DNA of 12,044 bases from Chrysochromulina tobinii (GCA_001275005.1 JWZX01000086.1:1-12044); one strand, 5' to 3'; positions 1 through 8,475 are shown, numbered from the stretch's first letter. Notes: a model not told the origin generated them from the sequence alone. Numbers and translations: made by a program.

Positions 1-268
1 CACGGACCCGAACGGTGGCGCCTTTGCCAACACCGCGTCGCTCCAGGCCGCCTTGGCTTCCGTGCCGGGCTTGCCCGAAATCCCCGTGCAGGTCTTTACC
101 CAAACGGTGCGCTACTATGTGCCTGAGCCCCCGGCCGAATCCGGCTGGGCGGCCGGGCCGATTGTGGGCATCGTGGTCGCCGCCCTCGCGGGAACTACTG
201 TGATTATGGGCCTCGCCTACTTGATGTTGAAGAGGAAGACAAAGACGGCCGAGATCGTGCCTGCTTAA
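1..268 (+). CDS. 3' end of a single-pass membrane protein (5' truncated)
   Basis: The reading frame is open from the window edge (codons start at base 2) to TAA at 266-268, giving about 88 residues. The visible part has a short lumenal or extracellular stretch with VQVFTQTVRYYVPEPP, then a hydrophobic span of about 23 residues (AGPIVGIVVAALAGTTVIMG and onward), then a basic KRKTKTK-like tail of about 12 residues. This is the layout of a type I membrane protein with a short cytosolic tail. No methionine is needed because the gene clearly starts upstream of the window. I do not recognise the family. It is the only plus-strand gene and converges on the BTAF1 gene. Its stop codon lies in the first copy of a 22-base duplication. 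It could be a chance frame, but the membrane span followed by lysines and a stop argues for a real C-terminus. Confidence 0.6.
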   Translation, partial: TDPNGGAFANTASLQAALASVPGLPEIPVQVFTQTVRYYVPEPPAESGWAAGPIVGIVVAALAGTTVIMGLAYLMLKRKTKTAEIVPA

Positions 269-291
269 GTCCGAGATCGTGCCTGCTTAAG
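248..291. repeat. 22-base tandem duplication at a stop codon
   Basis: Bases 248-269 and 270-291 match at 21 of 22 positions. The first copy contains the last codons and TAA of the left-edge gene, so the second copy places a duplicate of the C-terminal coding bases in the 3' UTR. It is probably a recent replication-slippage event. Confidence 0.85.
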
Positions 292-837
292 AAGGCGGCG
301 CGTGGCGCCCGTGGGGCTGACTGTGATGGGAAATGACCTGACCTTGCAGAACCAGTGAAGGCTCGCGCCATGGCGAGCGTCAGCGGCATTCTTAATTTTC
401 ATCACTTAACGAGCTCTCGTCCGAGAACCAGTGACCGTCCAAGATCCGCTCTCTCTTGCGAGACCGCCTACGCTGCTAGGCGCCGGCGCGCAAGGGGGAG
501 AGCCTCATTAAGGCCCATTTGGCCGCAACCGACAACTTGCCGTACAGTCTCCCCCCCTTTAAGAAAACAGTGATTTTAGGCTTGCTGTAGATTGCGCCTT
601 TGGCGTGCACCATGGGCTGGTTTCTTAGCGGGCCGGCCGACCAAGTCCCGAAAGGTCCCGATCGTTTTTGGCGTTTTCTCACATATATTTCTAAGGACCG
701 CCGGCACAATCATGTAGGTTGTAGCTACGTGAAGTCTATTAAAATAACACACACAAGTTCCTCCGCTCGACTGCGGGACGGGACTCGCAAATGTCGACGC
801 AAATGTCACAAATCATCCGATCACAGGTGCTCCGCGT
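292..837. other. Convergent 3' intergenic region, no gene seen
   Basis: This stretch lies between the stop codons of two converging genes. It is visibly richer in A and T than the coding DNA, especially at 550-760. I found no tRNA, no structured RNA and no conserved protein frame. The short frames across it are not credible. It presumably holds the 3' UTRs and polyadenylation sites of both genes, but there is no canonical AATAAA on either strand that I would call. An 8-base palindrome (GTAGCTAC) sits at 721-728. Confidence 0.6.
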
Positions 838-3800
838 TCACGCCGGCGGCCCCAGGGTCGCAAGGAAGCTCTGTAGGTCAAACTCCTCCTCATACTGCTC
901 AGCGCTCCACAGCTCGCCCACCGTCTCCAGTAAGTTATGGAGCCCACCGCTGGTGCTGCCGCCGCCTTCGCCGCCGCCGCCGGCACTAGCGGCCCGAGAG
1001 TGCGCCGCGCTCGGCTTCCCGCTCGGCTTCTCACCTGCTCCGGTAGCGCTGGCTGCGTACTCGGCGAGCATGGCCTCGTCTGGCGTGGTCGCGTCCGCGG
1101 GCCGAGCCGGCGCGAGCTCAAACAAGTCGAGCAGCTCGTGCGTGTTCATCGTGGAGAGCGCCGCGTTCTGTTGGTTGACGACCGTGGCGGCCACGTGCCG
1201 TTTGAACGCCTGTGCGCTCATGATCTTTTCCTCGAGCGTGCCGCGCGTCACGAGCCGGTACACGTTGACGACGCGCCGCTGCCCAATACGGTGCGCACGG
1301 TCCATCGCCTGCGCACCACTCGGTGGCACATCCAGAGGCACATTCAGAGGCACTCAGAGGCACTCAGAGGCACTCAGAGGCACTCAAAGGCACTCAGAGG
1401 CACTCAGAGGCACTCAGAGGCACTCAGAGGCACACGCCAGGGGAGACGGGAGAGGGCATCGACACACCTGCAGGTCCTTCATCGGGTTCCAGTCGTGGTC
1501 GAGGAAGATGACAACGTCGGCACCCGTTAAGGTGAGCCCGAGCCCACCCACCGACGTCGTGAGCAGCATCAGGTCGATCGACGCGTCGGAGTTGAAACAC
1601 TCGGCGAGTGCGAACCGGTCGGGCGCGGCTACCTTGCCGTCGAGCCGTAGGTAGGAGACGGTAGGCATATGTCCCTCGAGCAGCTGGGGGCGAGGTGAGC
1701 GCGAGATGAGGGCGAGATGAGGGCGAGATGAGGCGAGATGAGGCGAGATGAGGGCGAGATGAGGCACTCAGAGGCACGCAGAGGCACTCAGAGGCTGCCG
1801 GAGGGCAATCCGATGTTAATCAAAGGGCAATCCGAAGGCAATCCGAAGGCAACCCGAAGGCAATCCGAGGGTAATCACCTGAGACTCGACGAGATCAAGT
1901 AGAGCACCGCTTTGGCTGAAGATCAGGGCGCGATGCGTCGCGAGAGGCGTGACCGCGCTGCCCTCCTCCTCCACCTCTAGGGCTACACCCAACCCGTTCT
2001 CGTTGTCGCTCCCGCCCTCGCCGCTGTCGCCAAGGGCGCCGCCGCCCTCGCCCTCGCCGCCGCCTCTGCGGCCGCCGCGCCGTCCGCCGCCCTCGCCGGC
2101 AAGGCCGTTGCCACACTCGCGGCCACTCTCGGTGGGCCGCCCGATGCCACACTCATGAAGGAGTTGCTGGAGCGCCAGCAGCTTGGGCGCGCATGCAAGC
2201 GCTGTGAGTCCGCCGCTCGACACCGCGGCAGCCACGCAACGCTCATAGAGGGGATGCGAAGGCGTGAGGGCGAGCAGCGGGTGGTTACACACACGCCGCA
2301 GATATTGGAGTGCGGCGAAGACGTGCGCATGGGCGGCGCCATGGGCGCCGTTGTGAGCGCCGTGGTGAGTGCCGTGGTGAGCGCTGCCGTGAGCGCCGTG
2401 AGCGCCGTCCCCCGCGCTCGCGCTCTCCTCTTGCGCCGCTCGCCCGTGTACCATGCGGACCGCAGCGTACAGGAGGGCTTGCACTGGATGTAGCTCACAC
2501 AGTCTGTCCTCGATCACCTGCACTCGGTGTCATATCGCTATCAGACGCAATCCGATTCAATCAAGTGTCATCAAGTGTCATCAAGTATCATCAAGTGTCA
2601 TCAAGTGTCATCAAGTGTCATCAAGTGTCATCAAGTGTCATCAAGTGTCATCAAGTGTCATCAAGGTTCATCAAGGGTCATCAAGGGTCATCAAGGGTCA
2701 TCAAGTGTCATCAAGTGTCATCAAGTGTCATCAAGTGTCATCAAGGGTCATCAAGGGTCGTCAAGGGTCATCAAGTGTCATTCAGTGTCATCAAGTGTCA
2801 TCAAGGGTCATCACCTTGGGCGGCAGCTCGGTGAGCACGGACTCCTTGGTGCGTCGAAGGCACAGCGGGAGGACCTGCCGGTGAAGCCGCGCGAGGGCTT
2901 CCTCCCCCATCAGCTGCGCCGCCTCGCCCGCGCGCGCTCCTTGCGACGCGTGGATGGGCTGTGCATACTCGCGCTGAAACGCGAGCTGGGTGCCCAGGTA
3001 GCCCGGCATAAGAAAGTCAAACAGTGACCAAAGCTCGAGTGCGTGGTTTTGGAGCGGGGTGCCCGAGAGGATCAGCCGACGTGCAGCGCGCAGCCGCTTG
3101 GCAGCACGCGCAACCTGTGCCTTGGGGTTGCGAATGATGTGTCCTTCATCGAGCACGGCGTATTCCCAGCGCACCTGTGGGGAAGGGCAGGGCGCCGTGG
3201 TGAGCAAATGCATGCAAGGACTCATCGAGCGCGGCGTATTCCCAGCGCACCTGCACTCAAACGGCACTCAAGCGGCACTCAGAGAGCAATCAGAGAGCAA
3301 TCAGAGAGCACTCAGAGAGCAGTCAGAGAGCAATCAGAGAGCAATCAGAGAGCACTCAGAGAGCACTCAGAGAGCACTCAGAGAGCTGTCAGACCGGGCA
3401 GCCGTCCTCTGATCGCCTACCTGTGCCAGCGCGTCGATGTCTGTTCGGAGTGTCTCGTAGGACATCACCACCAGCTCCACCTCATGCACTCGCAAGCGCA
3501 GTCGCGCGCGCTGTTGGGCACTTCCCCCATACTCAAGCACACAGAGCCCATCGGAGCCACAGAATTTGGTCGCCTCGGCGCGCCAGTGCGCGGTGAGGGT
3601 GGCCGGGCAGACGACGATGGAGGGGAGGTTCGCTGGGGGGGAGGTGGCGCCGCCGTTGCCACTGCTGTCGCTGCCGTTGCCACTGCCGCTGCCGCTGCTG
3701 CCGCCACCGCCGCCGCCGCCGCACCCGAGACGCTCGCTCGCGCCCGCGCGTCTCGCTCGTTGCTCGTGCGCGGCGGCGGCGAGCACACAGAGCGTCTGCA

Positions 3801-6800
3801 GCGTCTTGCCAAGCCCCATGTCGTCGCACAGGATGCCATGGAGTCCAAAGCGGCGCAGGAAGGCGAGCCAATCGACGCCGGCTTGCTGGTAGGGCCGGAG
3901 CGTCGTCTTGAGCACCATCGGCAGCTCGTACCGCGGCGGCGCACCGCCCACGACAACGCCCAACAGCTGATCCACACAGGGGCGCTCGGCGGCTTTGCGT
4001 GCGCGGAGCGCCGCCGACATGTCGATCGGGTCAGCTGTTCCCGGCTCGAGAGGGAGCAGCGGCATCAGCTGCCCGAACGCGGCCGAGGCCTCGTGCCGAA
4101 TGCATGCCGAGCTGTGAGCGAGGCTAGCCACGAGGGGGGTGATCAACAGGGCGGCATACGGCAGCACACGCGTCTGCAGCGTGCTGATGATCGCGCGCAT
4201 GCAAAGCGCCGCCCCCAACTGCGTGCCAGGCGGCGCCGTTGGGTGCGCCGCGTGGGGGAGGAGCTCGAGCAGCGCCTCCATGGCGCCGCAGCCGAGGGCG
4301 TCGCAGCACATGGCCACGGCCTGGGCGGCCAGCCGGCGTATGTCGAGCAGCCCTGACGAAGCCGACGAGGCGGGCGCTGTGGCGGGCGCGCCGTCCGGAG
4401 CGCCTTCGCACACCGCCGCCGCCGGCGTCACCGCTGCTGCCTCGCCGCGGCCGTCGGCGACAGATCTGGCTCCCTCCTCCTCCTCCTCCCCTTCCACACC
4501 TGGCAGCTGAGGCGCCAGCACGACGCGCGCCGTCGCGGGCACGAGGCGCAGCAGCTCGGCCGCCGCGCCTCCCACGAGGTGTGAACCCACGAGGTGTGAA
4601 CCCACGAGGTGTGGCGCGAGGGCTCGGAGTATCTCGAGCGCCGAGCGCAGCTGCAGCTCGTCATCGAGAGGAGCGCCCTGGAGAGAGGGCTCATGGGTGG
4701 CGTCGCGCGGACTCTGAAAGGCCTCAAGAGGCGTCTGAAGCCCCTTCCAAAGCGCGGGAAGCCGTTCAAAGAGACGATCACCAAACTCGTGGCAGCACGC
4801 GCTCAGTGCGGCGCGTGCACCCGTCGCCGCCTGCCTGTCCGCCTCCGCCATCGCTGCCGCCTCCGCCGCCCCAACCGTCGCGCCATCGGGCCGTCGGCCC
4901 ACAAGCAGCTTGCACAGATTCGCCACCACCTTGTCTGCGAGCGCGCCCGACACAGCGCCAGCGCCCGACACAGCGCCCGTGGCCCCTCGGCACGTGTACT
5001 GCTTCAAGAGGTTGGCGAGCACCGCGGCAGCACGCGCCTGCACCGCCGGCGGGGCACCCTGGACCGCGTTCATGAGCGCCTTGACGATTGGATTGAGCTT
5101 CGGCGGCAGTGCGCGGAGGCGTACGATGCCCTCGGCGGCCGCCGCGCCGAGGGTCGTGCACAGGCTCTCGCGCTGCACCAACACGGCGCGCCTAGCTTCG
5201 AGGAGTGCGTCGCGGGCTACCTCACACCGGGCACGCGCACGTGCACTCACGGTGTTGGGCAGCAGCCCCATCCAATGGGTGTAGATTCGATCGCTCAGAG
5301 CGAGGGCCGCCTGCTCGCCCACAGGCGCCCCCGCACCCCCGGGCCAGCTGGCCGACTGGGATGACAAAGCACGCAGGGCCTCGGAGGGCGCGCCGGCCGC
5401 CTCAAACGCACGCAGCAGCGCGGTGGCGTGCGCCTGCATCTGTGCGAGGGGATGCCTCATCTCACGCGCGGTGGCGGCGACCACGGCCGCATCGCTCGCC
5501 AGTGAGAGAAGGACCGCACTCAGTGCTGTGAACCCAGTGCTGTGAACGGCACCCAGTGCTGTGAACCCAGTGATGTGAACCGCGCCAGTTGAATTGTCCA
5601 TCGCCGCGCCCAAGACAGCGCCCTCGCCTGTCTCGGCGCCCGTCTCGGCGCCCAAAGCCGCTCGTGCACCCGTCGCGCCGTGGCGCTGCGCCCACTCGGC
5701 CACCACCCACGCGCACACCTGCCGCATCGTCGCGGAGGACGTCGAGAGGCCGGTGAGCAAGCTCGCACGCCACGGGTCGCTGCCCAACAATTCTGACGAA
5801 GCAGGCTCACTTTGACGAAGCATGCGCCTGTCCAACGACTGTGACGAAGCATGCTCGCTGCCCAACAATTCTGACGAAGCAGGCTCAGGCATGGCGGCCG
5901 CCTCGCACGCGGCGGCGATTGCACCCAGTGCCGCAGCCCCTCGCGCGTGCATCCCACTCGAGGCCACTCGAAGTTCAAATGGAAGGGGCTCGCACGCGTC
6001 GTGATGGGCATTCTCGTCGTCGTCCAGCGCCACGCCGCCGACAGCGCCGCCGCCCCCGTCCCCGTTGCCGTCGTTGCTCTTCGCGTTGCGACGCGCAGAG
6101 CCAGCGGCCCCACGCCCCCCTGTGCGCATCGTACCGGTGGCCGCCGCGGCGGCGCTGCCATTGGGGGCAAATGGCGGCCGGTGCAGCCCTCGCAGATGGA
6201 TAGGCTGGCTTAACGGAGTGCCGAGCATCGCCAGCCAGTCGCCGATGTGAGGCGCGGCGGCCGCACGCAGCTGGCGCGCGGGTACGACGCGCACCACGGC
6301 CGCAAGGGCCGCTTCGGCCGCTGCGTGCACCGATGTGCTCTCATCCAGCAGCGCGGCCTGCACGAGCAGCTGCAGCGCTGGACCGAGCTCGCCCGTGTCC
6401 TCGGTACCCGCGCCATCTGTGGCGCCGCCGCCGCGGGCACATAGCCACTCTGGCGCGCTCGCGGCCGGCGCCGCCGGCGCGGCCTGCGCGGCCGCATTGA
6501 GCAGAGCTTCGAGCGTGCGAATGGCCGCCGCGCGCGCCGTCGCCGACGGGTGGCGCCAAAAGGGCCATAGGCGAGGGACAACGGTCGCAAGGCTCGAGGC
6601 ACCGCCTCCGCCGCCCTTGCCTCCGCCTTTGCCTTCGCCTCCGCCTTTGCCTTCGCCTTCGCCTTCGCCTTCGTCCTCTCCAAAGGTGGCGAGGGCACTG
6701 TAGGGCAAGCAGGCGCAGTAGGCAGAGAGCGTCGTCATCACGTGCGCCGCGGAGGACGTGAGCTCATCAAGCTCGAGGAGCACGTCCCAGAGCGCGCCCA

Positions 6801-8362
6801 GCACGGCACCCAGCGCGCCCGGCGAGAGCAGCGTGCCGACGCGTGCCGCTACGCCCCCCGAGAGCCTCGGCAGCGACGCAACGCACGTCGTCGTCGTGGT
6901 CGCCCGCGAGGGCGGCTCGGAGCGCTTCCGCTGCCTGCGGCAAGAGCGTTGGTAGCAAGTCGGTGCGCACAGCGAGCAAGTATTTGAGCCCGAGCATTGC
7001 GGCGTGACGAACCTCCCACGTCGGCTGACGCGCCATCACCAGCAGCGCTTGCGCCACTTGCGCCGCCGCGGCCGCTGTCATCGGCTGGAGCAGCACCGCG
7101 AGCGCTTGCGCTGCCGTCTCGCGAACGGGTGCGACGACCTTATCACCAGCGGCCCAATCCCCAAACCGATCGAGAGAGAGTACACAGATGAGCCGGAGGG
7201 CGCAGTCCTGCAGCCACTGCGCACGCAGCTCGTCGCGCACCCGTGCGGACACGCCCCCCACCGCACCCGCCGTGGCCGCATGCGCGCGCAACACGGCGCG
7301 CAGCCCCAGCGCAGCGCCGTGTCGGCGCTGCCAACGTGGCTGGAAGAGTGAGCAGCGCAGCTCAGCACACAGCGGCTCGAATGGCCACTGGTCGCACCTC
7401 TCCCACGCCGTCGCATCGTCCAAAGCCGCCACCGCATCGCCCGCCGGATCATCCCCTGACGCAGCTTGGACGGCAGCCAGTTCAGCTCCCGCCGCTTCGC
7501 CTTCGTCGTCGGCAGCCGCGGCCGCGACCGGCGGGCAGCCGGCCGACCCGTCCGAGGCTGTTGCGCATGGCGCTGGTGCTGCCGCTGGCTCGAGCCGCCG
7601 CGCGCGCTTCGCCATCGGCAGCTGCACGACCACGCCATCGGCGCCGCCATCTGTGGCCAGCTTGGCCGCCCGACGCGCTTTGCGCTTGAGCGTGTTGCGA
7701 GCACGCTCTGAGAGAGCACCACCGCTGGCCGCGAGCTCCTCAGCGATCAGGCGTGCGGCGGCCAACTGATGCGCGTCCGCTGCCGCCGCCCGGTGCGAAG
7801 CTGCGGCGGCGCGCCCAGCGCCGAGCACGTCGTCCTCCTTGATGAGGTCCATCATCTCGCGCTGCTCGCGCCCGCCGATGGCGCTTCCGATGGCGTCGAG
7901 GCCGAGCTGCTCCTGCAGGAGCGCCCTCTGGCGGAGCAGGCGCTCGTGCGGCCGGTCGTCCGCCGCGTCGTTGGCCTCGAACTCCTGCCCACCACTCGCC
8001 AGCAGTGGTGCTCCATGGGCCAGCACGCGGTCGATGGCAAAGCTCTCAAAGCTCAACCACGCACCGGATGCCTCGTCGCGTGCTGCCGCCTCGACCTCGG
8101 CCGACGCCGCGTCCGGATGGCTGGGCTGCCACGTCGTCACCGCCTCGGCGATCTCCTCGAGCGCATGCGCGGCCGCTCTGCGCGTCTCCCACTCCTCGTG
8201 GAAGAGGTAGCACAGCACGCGTTGGAGCAGCGCGTGGAGCTGCTCCGGGTGCTCACGCTGGATGGCACCGAGCTGTCGGCCCGCCGCGAGGCGCGCCGCC
8301 TCGCTCGGACCGGTGCGCAGCAAGCCCAGCAGGCGGTCAAGGCGACTTGGCCGTGCCATCAT
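838..8362 (-). CDS. BTAF1: TATA-binding-protein-associated factor BTAF1/Mot1, Snf2-family ATPase
   Basis: Joined exons on the minus strand are 8362-3421, 3174-2815, 2517-1879, 1683-1468 and 1308-838 (stop TGA). With one base removed at the 6854-6859 tract this gives about 2208 residues; human BTAF1 is about 1850. Mot1 uses ATP to remove TBP from promoters in the nucleus. The N-terminus (MARPSRLDRLLGLL) aligns with the start of human BTAF1, which fixes the start at 8362 or 8359. The block EFE...ERLLRQRALLQ at residues 127-150 and the DQWPFEPLCAEL block match the Mot1 HEAT-repeat part. ATPase motifs are in order: DDMGLGKT (1513-1520), DEGH (1656-1659), LSGTPLQN, LIFSQ (1965-1969), GLGLTLTGAD, and AMDRAHRIGQ (2053 on). 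The DEGH box and the C-terminal LWSAEQYEEEF are Mot1-like. The extra length is low-complexity insertions. Splice sites are inferred from homology and GT-AG ends. Confidence 0.96.
1309..1467 (-). other. BTAF1 intron 4 (159 bases)
   Basis: The donor is CAG|GTGTGT and the acceptor is GCGCAG|GCG. Splicing joins ...DWNPMKDLQ to AMDRAHRIGQ..., which is continuous with human BTAF1. The intron is phase 0 and divisible by three; if retained, an in-frame stop is met at 1414-1416. More than half of it is a 10-base tandem repeat lying towards the acceptor. Confidence 0.93.
1341..1430. repeat. 10-base minisatellite in BTAF1 intron 4
   Basis: There are nine consecutive 10-base units with consensus CACTCAGAGG on the plus strand (CCTCTGAGTG in the sense of the gene). 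One unit has CATTC and one has CAAAGG. Degenerate units continue to about 1328. The same unit occurs in intron 3, and an 11-base relative occurs in intron 1. Confidence 0.95.
1701..1803. repeat. Two adjoining 10/11-base repeat blocks in intron 3
   Basis: Positions 1701-1763 hold six units of GCGAGATGAG(G), 10 or 11 bases each. Positions 1764-1803 hold four units of GCACTCAGAG and variants, the last one diverged. The second block is the same repeat family as the array in intron 4. Confidence 0.9.
1804..1877. repeat. 11-base repeat block at the donor end of intron 3
   Basis: Units of GGCAATCCGAA (11 bases) run up to the 5' splice site, with an irregular spacer at about 1813-1828. The spacer region (GCAATCCGATGTTAATCAA) resembles bases 2547-2564 of intron 2, where GCAATCCGATTCAATCAA occurs. 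Confidence 0.85.
2336..2410. repeat. Coding His/Gly/Ala repeat in BTAF1
   Basis: Degenerate 9- to 12-base units of GTGAGCGCC type encode a run with ten histidines at about residues 1806-1832. It replaces a variable loop of the Snf2 core between the PVQALLY block and the conserved VFAALQYLRRVCNHP block. The frame is intact through it. Confidence 0.85.
2518..2814 (-). other. BTAF1 intron 2 (297 bases)
   Basis: The donor is AAG|GTGATG and the acceptor is GAGTGCAG|GTGATC. Splicing joins LTELPPK to VIEDRLCELHP, as in human BTAF1. It is phase 0, divisible by three, and has an in-frame stop soon after the donor (VMTLDDT then stop). Nearly all of it is one 10-base array. AGGTGAT is present at both exon-intron borders, as a short duplication flanking an insertion would leave. 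Confidence 0.95.
2551..2810. repeat. 10-base minisatellite filling BTAF1 intron 2
   Basis: About 25 head-to-tail 10-base units have consensus TCAAGTGTCA on the plus strand (TGACACTTGA in gene sense). Variants carry GGGTCA, GGTTCA, GTATCA or GGGTCG, and one unit reads TTCAGTGTCA. The GGG variants cluster at about 2661-2700 and 2741-2810, which suggests block expansion. There are no unique spacers. Confidence 0.97.
3175..3250 (-). mobile_element. Introner-like element, copy A, with exon duplication
   Basis: Bases 3222-3253 repeat 3146-3177 at 31 of 32 positions, so the exon start is duplicated on both sides of about 44 bases of new sequence. The new part ends in gene sense with GCTCACCACGGCGCC...CTTCCCCACAG, and this ending is shared with the intron at 11118-11201. 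The donor GTGCGC comes from the duplicated exon and the acceptor from the element. The assignment to an introner is inferred from these two copies only. Confidence 0.75.
3254..3396. repeat. 11-base minisatellite in BTAF1 intron 1
   Basis: Thirteen 11-base units have consensus CACTCAGAGAG on the plus strand (CTCTCTGAGTG in gene sense). Variants have CAATC or CAGTC, with diverged end units CACTCAAACGG and CTGTCAGACCG. The array abuts the older acceptor at 3251, whose GAGTGCAG is formed by the last repeat unit plus AG. Confidence 0.95.
3649..3726. repeat. Coding Gly/Ser-rich insertion in the ATPase lobe
   Basis: GCC/GCT-rich simple sequence encodes a Gly/Ser/Asn linker at about residues 1546-1571. 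It lies between motif I (DDMGLGKT) and the IVVCPATLTAHW block. Human BTAF1 has a shorter, non-repetitive loop here. The frame is open throughout. Confidence 0.85.
4571..4613. repeat. 15-base coding tandem repeat (HLVGS)
   Basis: There are nearly three copies of CCCACGAGGTGTGAA in the BTAF1 first exon. They encode consecutive HLVGS units before HLVGG. Being 15 bases long, the unit keeps the frame. Confidence 0.93.
5519..5580. repeat. Coding tandem repeat (GAVHxTGFTAL)
   Basis: CCAGTGCTGTGAAC recurs four times with short spacers. This encodes two 11-residue copies, GAVHITGFTAL and GAVHSTGFTAL, in the HEAT-repeat portion of BTAF1. Confidence 0.9.
5777..5887. repeat. Three-copy 39-base coding repeat with a 33-base exact match
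   Basis: Bases 5777-5809 and 5855-5887 are identical over 33 bases. A diverged middle copy lies between them, consistent with a 39-base unit. It encodes the repeated EPASSELLGS segments in the BTAF1 HEAT region. Confidence 0.92.
6602..6672. repeat. Coding hexanucleotide-type repeat (Gly/Glu/Lys)
   Basis: GCCTTC and GCCTCC hexamers encode an EGEGEGKGGG-type run in BTAF1, just after the conserved LWDVLLELDEL block. The insertion is absent from the human protein. Confidence 0.9.
6854..6859 (-). other. Apparent frameshift in BTAF1 at a C6 (sense G6) tract
   Basis: Upstream the frame reads ...HDDDVRCVAAEAL (to residue 501), then runs out of homology and stops at 6767-6769. Conserved sequence (...GALWDVLLELDEL) resumes in another frame directly after the tract. 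Dropping one G from the run of six rejoins them as EAL-GGVAARV. The combined first exon then has 4941 bases, a multiple of three. It is either a base-calling or assembly error in a homopolymer, or a real lesion or frameshift site. Confidence 0.85.
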
Positions 8363-8475
8363 CGTCCCGTGCTGTGAACGGTGAAGTCTGTGAACTGTGG
8401 CTGTTAATACTCGGACGCCTACCACCTGCCAGGCTCTCGTTTGGAGTTTCACTCATCATCCTATAAATCACCCGC

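Larger units (their letters stand above)
1684..1878 (-). other. BTAF1 intron 3 (195 bases)
   Basis: The donor is CAG|GTGATT and the acceptor is CCCCCAG|CTG. Splicing joins LLDLVESQ to LLEGHMPTVSYLRLDG, collinear with the human protein. It is phase 0, divisible by three, and has an in-frame stop if retained. It is a mosaic of three different repeat blocks placed end to end, and the last block begins at the donor. Confidence 0.93.
3175..3420 (-). other. BTAF1 intron 1 (246 bases), composite
   Basis: The donor is CAG|GTAGGC and the acceptor is CCCCACAG|GTGCGC. Splicing joins LRTDIDALAQ to VRWEYAVLDEGH, collinear with human BTAF1. It is phase 0, and its 246 bases are divisible by three, with an in-frame stop at 3367-3369 if retained. 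It contains two parts: a repeat-array intron of 170 bases (3251-3420) ending in its own GAGTGCAG acceptor, and an introner-like unit of 76 bases (3175-3250) that begins with a copy of the downstream exon start. Confidence 0.94.

Noticed and set aside
2551-2810. Possible CRISPR array
   Set aside because: Units are 10 bases, head to tail, with no unique spacers and no cas genes; the context is a eukaryotic intron.
2310-3027. Plus-strand frames of 140-175 residues with SSVIKCHQ-like repeats
   Set aside because: All three frames stay open because a 10-base unit without stops is read through. The region is BTAF1 intron 2 plus antisense of its exons, and splice sites and homology are on the minus strand.
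3043-4356. Long plus-strand frame of 437 residues
   Set aside because: It is antisense to the conserved ATPase exon of BTAF1. GC-rich codons keep the shadow frame open, and its sequence shows no recognisable domain.
6780-6910. Small intron as explanation of the BTAF1 frame change
   Set aside because: Available GT...AG pairs would either remove the conserved LWDVLLEL segment or be far too short; removing one base of the C6 tract restores the frame exactly.
8360-8452. Earlier in-frame start for BTAF1 at 8452
   Set aside because: The extra 30 residues do not resemble the family, while MARPSRLDRL at 8359-8362 matches the known BTAF1 N-terminus and has a good start context (A at -3, G at +4).
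8460-8468. TATAAATC as a TATA box
   Set aside because: It is oriented for plus-strand transcription, where no gene follows; the minus-strand reading is not a TATA consensus.
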